In this document: positions 1-8,111 of the stretch, piece by piece
Layout: every line of letters starts with the position of its first letter
How positions within the stretch are numbered: position 1 is the first letter of the stretch
Assembly (NCBI GenBank): GCA_030697205.1
Contig: JAUYQP010000059.1
Coordinates: forward strand, 77,127-124,047
Reading direction: 5' to 3'
Length of the DNA: 46,921 bases
Source of the DNA: Mycobacteriales bacterium
GTDB lineage: Bacteria; Actinomycetota; Actinomycetes; Mycobacteriales; SCTD01
Notes under the pieces: generated by a model
Database searches by the model: none
Told to the model about the DNA's origin: nothing
The model's input: the letters and a program-made list of their open reading frames with translations, nothing else
Program-made: the position numbers and the translations under genes

Positions 1-1
1 C

Positions 2-973
2 AAGAAGGTCATCGTGGGACAGGACCGCATGGTCGAGCGCATCGTCGTGGCGCTGCTCGCCCGCGGCCACTGCCTGCTCGAGGGCGTGCCCGGCGTCGCG
101 AAGTCGCTGGCCGTCGAGACGCTGGCCACCGTCGTGGGCGGCAGCTCGGTCCGCCTGCAGTTCACTCCCGACCTCGTGCCCAGCGACATCGTCGGCACCC
201 GGATCTACCGCGCGTCGAGCGAGACCTTCAGCGTCGAGCTCGGCCCGGTCTTCGCCAACCTGGTGCTCGCCGACGAGGTCAACCGTGCACCCGCCAAGGT
301 GCAGTCCGCCCTGCTCGAGGTGATGGCCGAGCGGCAGGTCTCGCTCGGTGGCGTCACCCACAAGCTGCCCAACCCGTTCCTGGTGCTCGCGACGCAGAAC
401 CCCATCGAGAGCGAGGGCGTCTACCCGCTGCCCGAGGCGCAGCGCGACCGCTTCCTCATGAAGGTCGTCGTCGGTCACCCGACGATGAACGAGGAGATGG
501 AGATCGTGCGGCGGATGTCGGCCTCGCGGCCGCACGCCACCCAGGTGCTCTCCCTCGAGGACCTGGTGGCCCTGCAGACCGCGGCCGACGAGGTGTTCGT
601 GCACCACGCCGTCGCGGAGTACGCCGTCCGCCTCGTCATGGCCACCCGCGACCCCGAGGCCTGGAAGGTCGCCGACGGCGCCCGCTGGATCGCGCACGGC
701 GCGTCGCCGCGCGGGTCGATCGGCCTGGTCCAGGCGGCCCGCGCCCTGGCCCTCATGCGCGGTCGCGACTACGTCATGCCCGACGACATCCGCGACCTCG
801 CCGTCGACGTGCTCGCCCACCGCATCGTGCTCACCTACGAGGCGCTGGCCGAGGAGAAGACCGGCGCCGACGTCGTCGCGCAGGTCCTCGCCGTCGTCAC
901 GCCCCCTCACGTCGCGCCGTCGCAGGACGCCGGCCACTACCTCCCCGCTCCGCCGCAGTCCGGGGTGGCCTGA
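2..973 (+). CDS. MoxR-family AAA+ ATPase (5' partial)
   Basis: A MoxR-type AAA+ ATPase, thought to act as a chaperone-like partner of DUF58 and VWA proteins in metal insertion or envelope complex maturation. The frame is open to the window edge: codons before the first GTG (position 14) read KKVIVGQD, the conserved start of the MoxR core, so the true start lies outside and the protein is 5' truncated here. Visible motifs are Walker A (GVPGVAKS), Walker B (LVLADEVNRAP) and the sensor segment LATQNPIESEGVYPLPEAQ. The C-terminal lid follows. It is the first gene of a tight operon with the DUF58 gene one base after its stop. The order matches mycobacterial moxR1-Rv1480-Rv1481 as I recall it. The substrate cannot be told from sequence. 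Confidence 0.93.
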   Translation, partial: KKVIVGQDRMVERIVVALLARGHCLLEGVPGVAKSLAVETLATVVGGSSVRLQFTPDLVPSDIVGTRIYRASSETFSVELGPVFANLVLADEVNRAPAKVQSALLEVMAERQVSLGGVTHKLPNPFLVLATQNPIESEGVYPLPEAQRDRFLMKVVVGHPTMNEEMEIVRRMSASRPHATQVLSLEDLVALQTAADEVFVHHAVAEYAVRLVMATRDPEAWKVADGARWIAHGASPRGSIGLVQAARALALMRGRDYVMPDDIRDLAVDVLAHRIVLTYEALAEEKTGADVVAQVLAVVTPPHVAPSQDAGHYLPAPPQSGVA

Positions 974-974
974 C

Positions 975-1907
975 ATGCGCAGGGTGACGTCACTGCCACC
1001 ACCACCGCTGCCGTCGGAGTCCGTCGTACGCCGGCTGTCGCTGCAGGTCGCGCGCCGGCTCGACGGCCTCCTGCAGGGCGAGCACCTGGGCTTCCTGCCC
1101 GGTCCGGGCAGCGAGCCCGCGGAGGCGCGTCCCTACGGCCTCGGTGACGACGTACGCCGCATCGACTGGTCGGTGACGGCCCGCACCGGCGAGACGCACG
1201 TGCGCACCACGGTGTCGGAGCGCGAGCTCGAGACGACGATCCTGCTCGACCTCACCGGGTCGATGGCCTTCGGGACGCGGACGACGGAGAAGCGCGACCT
1301 CGCCATCTCGGTGTGCGCGGCCCTGCTGCACCTGGCCCGGGGCGCCGGTGACCGCACCGGCGCCGTGCTGCTCACCCCGGCCGGCACCAAGCGGATCGCA
1401 CCGAGGGCCGGCCGCGACGCGGTCCTCGCGACGTTGCACACGGTGCTCCAGGAACCCCGCGCCGACGGGGCCGGCCCACCACTGTCGCTGGCACTGCAGG
1501 GACTGCTCGTGCCACCCCGCCGCCGCGGGCTCGTCGTCGTCATCAGCGACCTGCTCGAGCCGGCCGAGACGTGGCAGCGCCCGCTGGCCCTGGTCGGGCA
1601 GCGCCACGACACGATGGTCGTCGAGGTGCTCGACCCCCGCGAGCTGACCCTGCCCGACGTCGGCACGCTGCGCCTGGTGGAGCCCGAGAGCGGCCGCGAG
1701 GTCGACGTCGCGACGACCAGGGCCGTGCGAGAGCGCTACGCCGCGGCCGCGGCCGCGCGCCGCGCAGGCAACGCCGCAGCCGTGCGGACCGCCGGTGCGT
1801 CCCACGTCGTGCTGCGCACGGACTCCGACTGGCTGGTGGACTTCGCGTCGTTCCTGCAGCACCGCACGCGCACCCGCGGCACCGCCTCGCGCGCCAGGAG
1901 GAGATGA
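975..1907 (+). CDS. DUF58 domain protein
   Basis: A 310-aa soluble DUF58 protein, the usual partner of MoxR ATPases. The family hallmark RPYGLGDDVRRIDW lies near residues 52-65 and is followed by a VWA-like fold (TILLDLTGSMAF, a MIDAS-like DxTGS variant). The ATG lies one base after the moxR stop and the end overlaps the next gene through ATGA, so translation is probably coupled. The C-terminal third is Arg/Ala-rich. The molecular function is unknown; it is inferred to link the MoxR ATPase to the membrane VWA protein downstream. Confidence 0.9.
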   Translation: MRRVTSLPPPPLPSESVVRRLSLQVARRLDGLLQGEHLGFLPGPGSEPAEARPYGLGDDVRRIDWSVTARTGETHVRTTVSERELETTILLDLTGSMAFGTRTTEKRDLAISVCAALLHLARGAGDRTGAVLLTPAGTKRIAPRAGRDAVLATLHTVLQEPRADGAGPPLSLALQGLLVPPRRRGLVVVISDLLEPAETWQRPLALVGQRHDTMVVEVLDPRELTLPDVGTLRLVEPESGREVDVATTRAVRERYAAAAAARRAGNAAAVRTAGASHVVLRTDSDWLVDFASFLQHRTRTRGTASRARRR

Positions 1908-2863
1908 CCGTGGGAGGCATCGACTTCGCCGCTCCTGGCCGGCTCTGGCTGCTCCTGCTCGTCCCGGTCCTCGCCGCTGTGCACCTCTGGCGGCAGCGCC
2001 GGCGCAGCCGCTACGCCGTGCGCTTCCCCGAGCTCGAGCTGCTGCTGTCGGTCGTGCCGAAGCGCTCCCGGTGGTTGCGGCACCTGCCAGCAGCCCTGCT
2101 GCTGCTCGCCCTCACCGGCACCACGGCAGCCTGGGCCGAGCCGACCGCCGAGGTCTCCGTGCCACGCGAGCGGGCCACCGTCATCGTCACCCTCGACGTC
2201 TCCGCGTCGATGATGGCGACCGACGTCAGCCCCGACCGCATCAGCGCCGCGAAGGAGTCCGCGCAGGCCTTCGTCGAGCGGCTGCCCGACACCTTCGACG
2301 TCGGGCTGGTCAGCTTCTCCGGCAGCGCCTCGATCGTGGTGCCGCCGACGACCGACCACGAGTCGGTCAAGACCGCCATCGCCGCGCTGCAGCTCGGCCC
2401 GTCGACCGCCATCGGCGAGGCGGTGCTCGCCTCGCTGCAGGCCGTCGCCACAGCCAATGCCGACAGCGGCGTGCCGGCACCCGCCCGCATCGTGCTGCTG
2501 TCCGACGGCGCCAACACCGCGGGCCGACCGCTGTCGACCGCGGTCGAGCAGGCCACGGCTGCGGGAGTCCCGGTGAGCACCATCGCCTACGGCACGCCGG
2601 ACGGCGTCGTCACGGTCCAGGGCCGGCTCATCCCCGTCCCGGTCGACGGCCCTGCCCTCGCCGGGCTCGCCGAGGGGACTGGTGGCCAGGCCTACTCCGC
2701 GGAGAGCGGCGAGGAGCTCTCGGGCGTCTACGCCGACATCGGTGCGCAGGTCGGCACCACGCAGGAGCGGCGTGACGTCAGCGCCCGCCTCGCCGGCCTC
2801 GCCCTCGTGGCCGCCCTCGGGGCCTGCGCGGCGACCCTCGTCTGGTCACCGCGCCTGCTGTAG
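1904..2863 (+). CDS. VWA domain membrane protein (BatA-like)
   Basis: A 319-aa membrane-anchored von Willebrand factor A protein. The ATG overlaps the DUF58 stop (ATGA) and is preceded by a good ribosome site (AGGAGGAG at the end of the upstream gene). Residues 1-25 hold a membrane segment, a second lies near residues 60-75, and a third is at the C-terminus before WSPRLL. The VWA domain carries an intact MIDAS (LDVSASM, later SDGAN). The gene closes the MoxR-DUF58-VWA operon and a strong hairpin terminator follows. It probably binds a divalent metal and protein partners at the membrane; the client is unknown. Confidence 0.9.
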   Translation: MTVGGIDFAAPGRLWLLLLVPVLAAVHLWRQRRRSRYAVRFPELELLLSVVPKRSRWLRHLPAALLLLALTGTTAAWAEPTAEVSVPRERATVIVTLDVSASMMATDVSPDRISAAKESAQAFVERLPDTFDVGLVSFSGSASIVVPPTTDHESVKTAIAALQLGPSTAIGEAVLASLQAVATANADSGVPAPARIVLLSDGANTAGRPLSTAVEQATAAGVPVSTIAYGTPDGVVTVQGRLIPVPVDGPALAGLAEGTGGQAYSAESGEELSGVYADIGAQVGTTQERRDVSARLAGLALVAALGACAATLVWSPRLL

Positions 2864-2879
2864 CCCGACCGCTCGGTCA

Positions 2880-2907
2880 GGGCCGGACCGCGCCATCGGT
2901 CCGGCCC
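2880..2907 (+). terminator. Hairpin terminator after the moxR operon
   Basis: An 11-bp perfect stem (GGGCCGGACCG pairing with CGGTCCGGCCC) with a 6-nt loop lies 17 nt after the VWA stop. It has no T-tract, which is common for actinobacterial terminators. Confidence 0.75.
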
Positions 2908-2954
2908 TTCGGCGTACCGCCTCTCGCCCTTCCTGGGAGTGTCCTGGGAGTCGC

Positions 2955-3041
2955 GCCGCACCCCTGGTGCGGCTGCCAGTCACCTGCCAGGTTGGTGACA
3001 GGGCGGTTGCAGGTGGGCGGCCGACCCTGGTGAGCACCAGG
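2955..3041. promoter_or_regulatory. Inverted repeats upstream of the secreted-protein gene
   Basis: Between the terminator and the next gene are an 8-bp hairpin (GCCGCACC / GGTGCGGC, 2955-2973) and a 7-bp dyad (CCTGGTG-AG-CACCAGG, 3026-3041) ending 39 nt before the start. Just before them TCCTGGGAGT occurs twice in tandem (about 2934-2953). They could be operator or leader structures for the gene at 3081. There is no direct evidence of function. Confidence 0.35.
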
Positions 3042-3080
3042 ACGGGAACCACCCGTCCACCCCTCGATGAGGAGCACGTC

Positions 3081-3728
3081 ATGCGCAAGAAGGCAGGCAC
3101 CCTGGTCCTGGCCACGTCCCTCGGGCTCGGCGGTCTCGCGACCGGCGTCGTACTGGCCCCGGCGATGGCGACCGCGGCCACCAGCGAGACCTCCACGGCC
3201 ACCGCCGTGGGCGACCGCGTCACCAGGATCAAGGACGCCCTCAAGGGCCTCGTCACCGACAAGACCCTCACCCAGGCGCAGGCCGACAAGGTCGCCACCA
3301 CCCTCGCCGAGAGCCTCCCGCCCGGTGGCCCCGGCGGGCGCGGGCGCGGGCACGGCCCGGACGGGCGCGGGCACGGCCCTGGCGGGCGCGGCTTCGGCGC
3401 CGGCCTCGACGCCGCCGCCACCGCGATCGGCATCACCGAGGCCGAGCTCAAGGCCCAGCTCGCTGCCGGCAAGGCCCTCGCCCAGGTGGCCGAGGCCAAC
3501 GACGTCAGCAAGGCGGACCTCATCGCCGCGCTCGTCAAGGCCGCCGAGGCCAAGCTCGCCCAGGCCGTCACCGACGGCAAGATCACGCAGGCGCAGGCCG
3601 ACGAGCGCAAGGCGACCCTGACCGCCCGCATCACCGAGTCCGTCGACAAGGTCCGCCCCGCGCGCGGTCACCACATGCAGGAGGCCCCCGCCGAGACTCC
3701 TGCAACGACCTCCAGCAGCACCGCCTGA
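3081..3728 (+). CDS. Secreted Ala/Lys-rich protein with GRGHG segment
   Basis: A 215-aa predicted secreted protein. The start ATG follows AGGAG at about 8 nt. Residues 1-36 form a signal peptide (RKK, hydrophobic core, ending near TAATSE). Two related helical repeats containing the phrase TQAQADK/TQAQADE flank a central Gly/Arg/His-rich linker (GGRGRGHGPDGRGHG, about residues 76-98). A second helical unit (ITEAELKAQLAAGKALAQVA) precedes the second repeat. The C-terminus is low-complexity Ala/Thr/Ser. It resembles small DUF2680-like or surface helical proteins, but I do not recognise a family with known function. The His-rich linker might bind metal (inference). It is monocistronic, bounded by terminators on both sides. 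Confidence 0.8.
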   Translation: MRKKAGTLVLATSLGLGGLATGVVLAPAMATAATSETSTATAVGDRVTRIKDALKGLVTDKTLTQAQADKVATTLAESLPPGGPGGRGRGHGPDGRGHGPGGRGFGAGLDAAATAIGITEAELKAQLAAGKALAQVAEANDVSKADLIAALVKAAEAKLAQAVTDGKITQAQADERKATLTARITESVDKVRPARGHHMQEAPAETPATTSSSTA

Positions 3729-3744
3729 CCCCAGGTACGACGAA

Positions 3745-3768
3745 GGCCGGTCCCCCACGGGGCCGGCC
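3745..3768. terminator. Bidirectional hairpin terminator
   Basis: A 10-bp stem (GGCCGGTCCC with GGGGCCGGCC, one G-T pair) and a 4-nt loop lie between two convergent genes, 16 nt after one stop and 15 nt after the other. Confidence 0.75.
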
Positions 3769-3783
3769 GTCGGCGTGTGCGCG

Positions 3784-4386
3784 CTAGTGGCGCCGGCGCC
3801 ACCAGCGCCAGAGCAGCAGGGCGATGACCGCGCCGCCCCCGACGCCGACGGCCCGCTTGTTCATGCCGGGGACCTGCGGCGGGGCGGGCGGGGGCGCGAC
3901 CGGTGAGCGCAGGAGGGTCGACGGCGTGACCTGCGGGTGGGTGACGGCGTCGGGGACGACCGCAGCCTGGGGGGCGGACGCTGCCGCTGGCTCAGTGACC
4001 GGTTCCGCGGCGGGTGCGACCGAGGCGGGCTTCGGAGTGGCCTTCCTCGGCGCCCGCTTCGCCGCCGCCTTGACGGCCTTGACCGCGCTGCCGGCGTCCT
4101 TGGCCGCCTCGGTCACGGTCTCCGATACGCTGTCCGCGGCGTCGGTGACCTTGTCCTTGGCCGCGGACGCGCCGTCCTTGACCGCGTCGCCGGCCTTCTT
4201 CGTCGTGCGCTTGGCGACCCGCTTCGGGCTGACCTTGTCGGCGATCGCGTCGACGGTGGCGGCCAGCTCCTCCCGGGTCTCGGCGATCTCCGCGGCGAGC
4301 GACTCCGGCGTCGGCGCGGCCTCGCGGGCCTCCGCGGCGGTGCGGGCCCGTCGTACCGGCGGTGTCCCCTGGCTGTCGCTGCTCAC
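3784..4386 (-). CDS. DUF3618 membrane-anchored protein
   Basis: A 200-aa protein with an N-terminal DUF3618-type helix (ETREELAATVDAIADKVSPKR), a long Ala/Lys/Val-rich amphipathic region resembling LEA or histone-H1-like tails, a Pro/Ala linker, and one C-terminal membrane segment ending in WRWWRRRH. I chose the GTG at 4386 because GGAGGAG lies six bases upstream; the in-frame ATG at 4401 would place this ribosome site inside the coding region. It lies downstream of the GH15 gene on the same strand with a 31-nt gap. The function is unknown; the family is often found in actinobacterial stress or envelope contexts. Confidence 0.82.
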   Translation of the reverse strand: MSSDSQGTPPVRRARTAAEAREAAPTPESLAAEIAETREELAATVDAIADKVSPKRVAKRTTKKAGDAVKDGASAAKDKVTDAADSVSETVTEAAKDAGSAVKAVKAAAKRAPRKATPKPASVAPAAEPVTEPAAASAPQAAVVPDAVTHPQVTPSTLLRSPVAPPPAPPQVPGMNKRAVGVGGGAVIALLLWRWWRRRH

Positions 4387-4417
4387 GCGGCTCTCCTCCA
4401 TGACTCGGGTGCTGCGC

Positions 4418-6271
4418 TCATGATCCTGCCCTGCCCTGCCCTGCGGCGGAGGAACCACCCGCGACCGTGGCCAGGGTCGTCGCGGCCGACACCAGCGCCA
4501 GGTGGCTGAAGGCCTGCGGGAAGTTGCCCGTCATGCGGGTCCCGTCGTGCTCCTCGGCGAGCAGCCCGACGTCGTTGGCGAGGTCGCACAGCTCCTCGAA
4601 CAGCGACGTCGCCTCGCCGACCCGGCCGGCGAGCGCGAGGGCGCTCACCAGCCAGAACGAGCAGGCGAGGAACGAGCCCTCCCCCGGCGGCAGCCCGTCG
4701 AGCTCCTCGATGGTCTCGTAGCGCGCGACGAGCGGGCCTGTCCGCAGCGTCGAGCAGATGGCGTCGATCGTCGACAGCACCCGAGGGTCGTCGCCGGGCA
4801 GGAAGCCGACGAGCGGCATGACGAGCAGGCTCGCGTCGAGGGCGTCGCTGCCGTAGGACTGGGTGAAGGCCTGGCAGGTCTCGCTCCAGCCCTTGTCGCA
4901 GACCTCCGCGTGCACCCGGTCGCGCAGGGCCCGCCAGTGCTCGACCGGCCCCTCGAGACCGTGCTCCTCGACGGCCCGCACCGCCCGGTCGAAGGCGACC
5001 CAGACCATGAGCTTGGAGTGCGTGAAGTGCCGCTTCTCGCCGCGCACCTCCCAGATCCCGAAGTCCGGCTCGTCCATGACCTGCTCGAGCCGCCTGAGTC
5101 CCGAGCGCTGCACCGCCCATGCGAAGGCGTCGCCGTCGATCCCGGCGTCACGCGCTGTCGCCAGCGCCGCCATCACCTCGCCGTAAACGTCGAGCTGGAA
5201 CTGCTCGGCCGCGGCGTTGCCGATCCGCACCGGCCGGCTGCCCTCGTAACCCGCGAGGTGCTCGAGCTCGAGCTCGGGCAGCATGCGCTCGCCCTTGAGG
5301 CCGTAGACGATCTGCAGCTCGTCGGGCGAGCCGGCCACCGCGCGCAGCAGCCAGGCCTGCCACTGCTGGGCCTCCTCGGTGTGGCCGCACGAGAGCAGCG
5401 CGTCGACGACGAGGGTGGCGTCGCGCAGCCAGCAGTAGCGGTAGTCCCAGTTGCGACTGCCGCCCATCAGCTCAGGCAGCGAGGTCGTCGGCGCGGCCAC
5501 GATGCCGCCCGTCGGGTGGTAGGTCATCGCCTTCAGCGTGACGAGCGAGCGGCGCACGAGGTCGGCCCGCGGACCGTCGTACGACGTGCGCGCGGACCAC
5601 TCCGACCAGAACCGCTCGGTCTGCTGGAGACCCGCTCCGACATCGGGGGGCGCCGGCAGCGGCTCGTGCGACGGTGCCCACACGAGTGACCAGTCGAGGA
5701 CGTCGCCCTCGGCCACCGTGAAGCGCGCGTGGTGCGCGCGGTCGACGCCACGGTGGTCCGCCTCGGGCAGCACGTCGCCGCGGAGCAGGACGGCGTCCGG
5801 GCCGGCCACGGCCCACAGCGCCGGCCGCCCATGGGCGTCGGTGATCCGTCGCACCCAGGGGGTCGCCCCGCCGTAGGCGAAGCGGATGACCCAGCGCATC
5901 GCCATCTGCACCTCGCCCTCGAGGCACTCGACCCGACGTATGAGGTCGGCGGAGGCGTCCCTCGGTGGCATCGCGTCGGTGAGCCGCACGAGCCCCGTCG
6001 CGGTGCGCCACTCGGTCTCCAGCACGAGCGAGTCGCCGCGGTAGCGACGGGTCGTCTCGAGGACCGCTCCGTCAGCGAGGCCGGCCGGGCAGACCTGCCA
6101 GCGGCCGTTCTGCTCGTCACCGAGCAGCGACGCGAAGGCGGCCGCGCTGTCGAAGGCCGGCAGGCACAACCAGTCCACCGAGCCGTTGCGGCCGATCAGT
6201 GCCATCGTGTGGGTGTCGCCCACGACCGCGTAGTCCTCGATGAGCAGGCCGGGTTCCGGGGCACGGGTCAC
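4418..6271 (-). CDS. GH15-family glucoamylase/trehalase-like hydrolase
   Basis: A GH15 alpha-glycosidase of about 617 aa, cytoplasmic, with no signal peptide. The N-terminal trehalase-like beta domain starts LIEDYAVVGDTHTMALIGRNG; the catalytic (alpha/alpha)6 barrel includes GSRNWDYRYCWLRDA and, near the end, EGSFLACSFWLVSALALAGR. Length and motifs match mycobacterial GH15 trehalases (Rv2402-like), so trehalose is a plausible substrate, but glucoamylase or another alpha-glucoside activity cannot be excluded. Start: the open frame continues to TTG 6325 and ATG 6319, but those codons lie inside the palindromic operator at 6306-6328. GTG at 6271 (VTRAPEPGLL) fits homologues better, although its ribosome site is weak. 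It is divergent from the zinc-transport operon. Confidence 0.85.
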   Translation of the reverse strand: MTRAPEPGLLIEDYAVVGDTHTMALIGRNGSVDWLCLPAFDSAAAFASLLGDEQNGRWQVCPAGLADGAVLETTRRYRGDSLVLETEWRTATGLVRLTDAMPPRDASADLIRRVECLEGEVQMAMRWVIRFAYGGATPWVRRITDAHGRPALWAVAGPDAVLLRGDVLPEADHRGVDRAHHARFTVAEGDVLDWSLVWAPSHEPLPAPPDVGAGLQQTERFWSEWSARTSYDGPRADLVRRSLVTLKAMTYHPTGGIVAAPTTSLPELMGGSRNWDYRYCWLRDATLVVDALLSCGHTEEAQQWQAWLLRAVAGSPDELQIVYGLKGERMLPELELEHLAGYEGSRPVRIGNAAAEQFQLDVYGEVMAALATARDAGIDGDAFAWAVQRSGLRRLEQVMDEPDFGIWEVRGEKRHFTHSKLMVWVAFDRAVRAVEEHGLEGPVEHWRALRDRVHAEVCDKGWSETCQAFTQSYGSDALDASLLVMPLVGFLPGDDPRVLSTIDAICSTLRTGPLVARYETIEELDGLPPGEGSFLACSFWLVSALALAGRVGEATSLFEELCDLANDVGLLAEEHDGTRMTGNFPQAFSHLALVSAATTLATVAGGSSAAGQGRAGS

Positions 6272-6305
6272 CGACTGATCATGCCCACCCCGAGAGGCGC
6301 GACTC

Positions 6306-6328
6306 CTGTTGCGAACCATTCGCAACAG
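6306..6328. promoter_or_regulatory. Perfect 10-3-10 inverted repeat, putative metal-regulator operator
   Basis: Arms CTGTTGCGAA and TTCGCAACAG flank the spacer CCA in the divergent region between the GH15 gene and the metal ABC operon. The inner core TTGCGAA-CCA-TTCGCAA has the size and symmetry of Fur/Zur-family boxes. It covers the expected -35 region of the znuA promoter (-10 at 6333-6338), which fits repression. The regulator is inferred, not known. Confidence 0.65.
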
Positions 6329-6332
6329 CGAC

Positions 6333-6338
6333 TAACGT
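6333..6338 (+). promoter_or_regulatory. -10 box of a leaderless znuA promoter
   Basis: TAACGT lies 7 nt before the GTG at 6346. The arrangement recurs at many starts in this window, and it decides the znuA start in favour of 6346 over the GTG at 6337, which lies inside the box. Confidence 0.55.
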
Positions 6339-6345
6339 GCAGGAC

Positions 6346-7359
6346 GTGACCCTGCACCGTCGCGCCCTGCTCTGCGCGACCCTCCCGCTCCTGCTCTCCG
6401 CCTGCGCGACGGGCACCCCAGACCCCTCTGACGCCCCGACGAGCGACTCCGGGCGGCTGCGCGTCGTCACGACGGTGGCCCCCCTCACCTCGATCGCCGC
6501 CAACATCGGCGGCGACCGCGTGCAGATCACCGGCATCGTGCCGGAGGGCACCAACAGCCACACCTTCGAGCCTCCTCCCCAAGCCGCCGCGGTCATGGAG
6601 AAGGCCGACGTCGTCTTCGTCAACGGGCTGCAGCTCGAGGAGCCGACCTTCGACCTCGCCGAGGCCAACACCCCCGACGCCGCCACGATCGTCAAGCTCG
6701 GCGACGAGGTCCTGCCCGAGTCGGACTACATCTACGACTTCTCCTTCCCCAAGAAGGACGGCAAGCCCAACCCGCACCTGTGGACCGACCCGACCTGGGC
6801 CGCGAAGTACGCCGACGTCATCAAGGACACCCTCGTCGAGAAGGACCCGGCCAACGCCGACTACTACCGCGCCAACCACACCGCCTTCGTCGGCAAGGCC
6901 ACCGCGCTCTCCACCGCGCTGAAGAAGGACCAGGCGACGATCCCGGGCGGCAAGAAGGAGCTGCTGACCTACCACGACGCCTACGCCTACTTCGCCAAGA
7001 CCTACGGCTGGAACGTCATCGGTGCCGTCCAGCCGTCGAACTTCGAGGACCCGCAGCCCAAGGAGGTCGCCCGCATCATCAGGCAGATCCGGGAGCGCAA
7101 GGTCCCGGTCATCTTCGGCTCCGAGGTCTTCCCGTCGAAGGTGCTCGAGCAGATCGGCAAGGAGACCGGCGCGCGCTACGAGGCGTCGCTGCTCGACGAC
7201 GACCTGCCCGGGAAGCCCGGCGAGAGCGAGCACTCATGGCTCGGGCTGATGCGCTACGACTACCGCACGATGATCACCGGCCTCGGCGGCACGTCGACCG
7301 CCCTCGACGCCCTCGACGTCGCGGACGTCGCCCCGGACACGGCGGACTACCCGCAGTGA
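6346..7359 (+). CDS. znuA: Metal (zinc-type) ABC transporter substrate-binding lipoprotein
   Basis: A 337-aa cluster A-I solute-binding lipoprotein. The short signal peptide ends in a lipobox (LLLSAC), so it is anchored outside the membrane. Likely metal ligands are His in NSHTFEP, His in NPHLWTDP and His in TYHDAYAYF; the third position is His as in zinc-binding ZnuA rather than Glu as in the manganese binders PsaA/MntC. There is no His-rich loop. It begins a three-gene operon with the ATPase (GTGA overlap) and the permease. Start chosen from the -10 box; an upstream in-frame GTG at 6337 would add three residues. Zinc is favoured by sequence but manganese is not excluded. Confidence 0.85.
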   Translation: MTLHRRALLCATLPLLLSACATGTPDPSDAPTSDSGRLRVVTTVAPLTSIAANIGGDRVQITGIVPEGTNSHTFEPPPQAAAVMEKADVVFVNGLQLEEPTFDLAEANTPDAATIVKLGDEVLPESDYIYDFSFPKKDGKPNPHLWTDPTWAAKYADVIKDTLVEKDPANADYYRANHTAFVGKATALSTALKKDQATIPGGKKELLTYHDAYAYFAKTYGWNVIGAVQPSNFEDPQPKEVARIIRQIRERKVPVIFGSEVFPSKVLEQIGKETGARYEASLLDDDLPGKPGESEHSWLGLMRYDYRTMITGLGGTSTALDALDVADVAPDTADYPQ

Positions 7360-8111
7360 CGCCGCTGATCGCCCTCGACCACGTCACCTTCGGCTACGGC
7401 GGTACGCCGGTGCTGCGCGACGTCGACTACCGCGTCATGCCCGGTGACTTCACCGGGGTCGTCGGCCCGTCGGGCTCGGGCAAGACCTCGTTGCTGCGGC
7501 TGCTTCTGGGGACCGTCTCCCCGACGCACGGCACCGTGACCCGCGCCAAGGGCACCGCCGTCAGCTACGTCCCACAGCTCGACACCGTCGACTGGAACTT
7601 CCCGGTCACGGTCGGCGAGTGCGTCCTCATGGCCCGCCAGTCGCGACGCCAGCTGCCCTGGGCGACCGCCGCCGAGAAGGCCGACGTCGCCCGGGTGCTG
7701 GAGCAGCTCGGCATCGGCGACCTCTCGCGCCGGCACATCCGCGAGCTCTCCGGCGGCCAGCAGCAGCGGATGTTCATCGCCCGGGCGCTGCTGCGCCGAC
7801 CGCAGCTGCTGCTCATGGACGAGCCGACGTCCGGCGTCGACATCGCCACCCGCCACGAGGTGCTGCACCTGCTTGACGACCTCAACCGCGACGGCCTGTC
7901 AATCCTGCTCACCACTCACGACCTCAACGGCATGGCCGCGCACCTGCCCCATCTCGTCGCGCTCAACGGTCGCGTCCTCGCCTCCGGCCCGCCGTCGGAG
8001 GTGATCGTTCCCGACGTCCTGGAGCGCACCTTCGGAGCCCGCATGGACGTCCTGCAGCACCTCGGCATCCCCGTCGTCGTCGACGGCTCCGTCCTCGGAG
8101 CGGCCGGGTGA
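7356..8111 (+). CDS. znuC: Metal ABC transporter ATP-binding protein
   Basis: A 251-aa ABC ATPase energising uptake with its neighbours. Walker A (GPSGSGKTSL), Q-loop region (SYVPQLDTVDWNFP), signature LSGGQQQR, Walker B with catalytic Glu (LLLMDEPTSGVD) and the H-loop (LLTTHD) are all intact. The phrase VDWNFPVTV is typical of the zinc/manganese branch. The GTG start overlaps the upstream stop (GTGA) and the end overlaps the permease start the same way, giving a tightly coupled operon. The open frame extends far upstream, but that part lies on top of znuA and is not coding. Confidence 0.88.
   Translation: MTPLIALDHVTFGYGGTPVLRDVDYRVMPGDFTGVVGPSGSGKTSLLRLLLGTVSPTHGTVTRAKGTAVSYVPQLDTVDWNFPVTVGECVLMARQSRRQLPWATAAEKADVARVLEQLGIGDLSRRHIRELSGGQQQRMFIARALLRRPQLLLMDEPTSGVDIATRHEVLHLLDDLNRDGLSILLTTHDLNGMAAHLPHLVALNGRVLASGPPSEVIVPDVLERTFGARMDVLQHLGIPVVVDGSVLGAAG

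Noticed and set aside
990-1862. Long antisense open frames across DUF58, GH15, kinase and other genes
   Set aside because: These are shadows caused by high third-position GC; their translations are compositionally odd and match no family.
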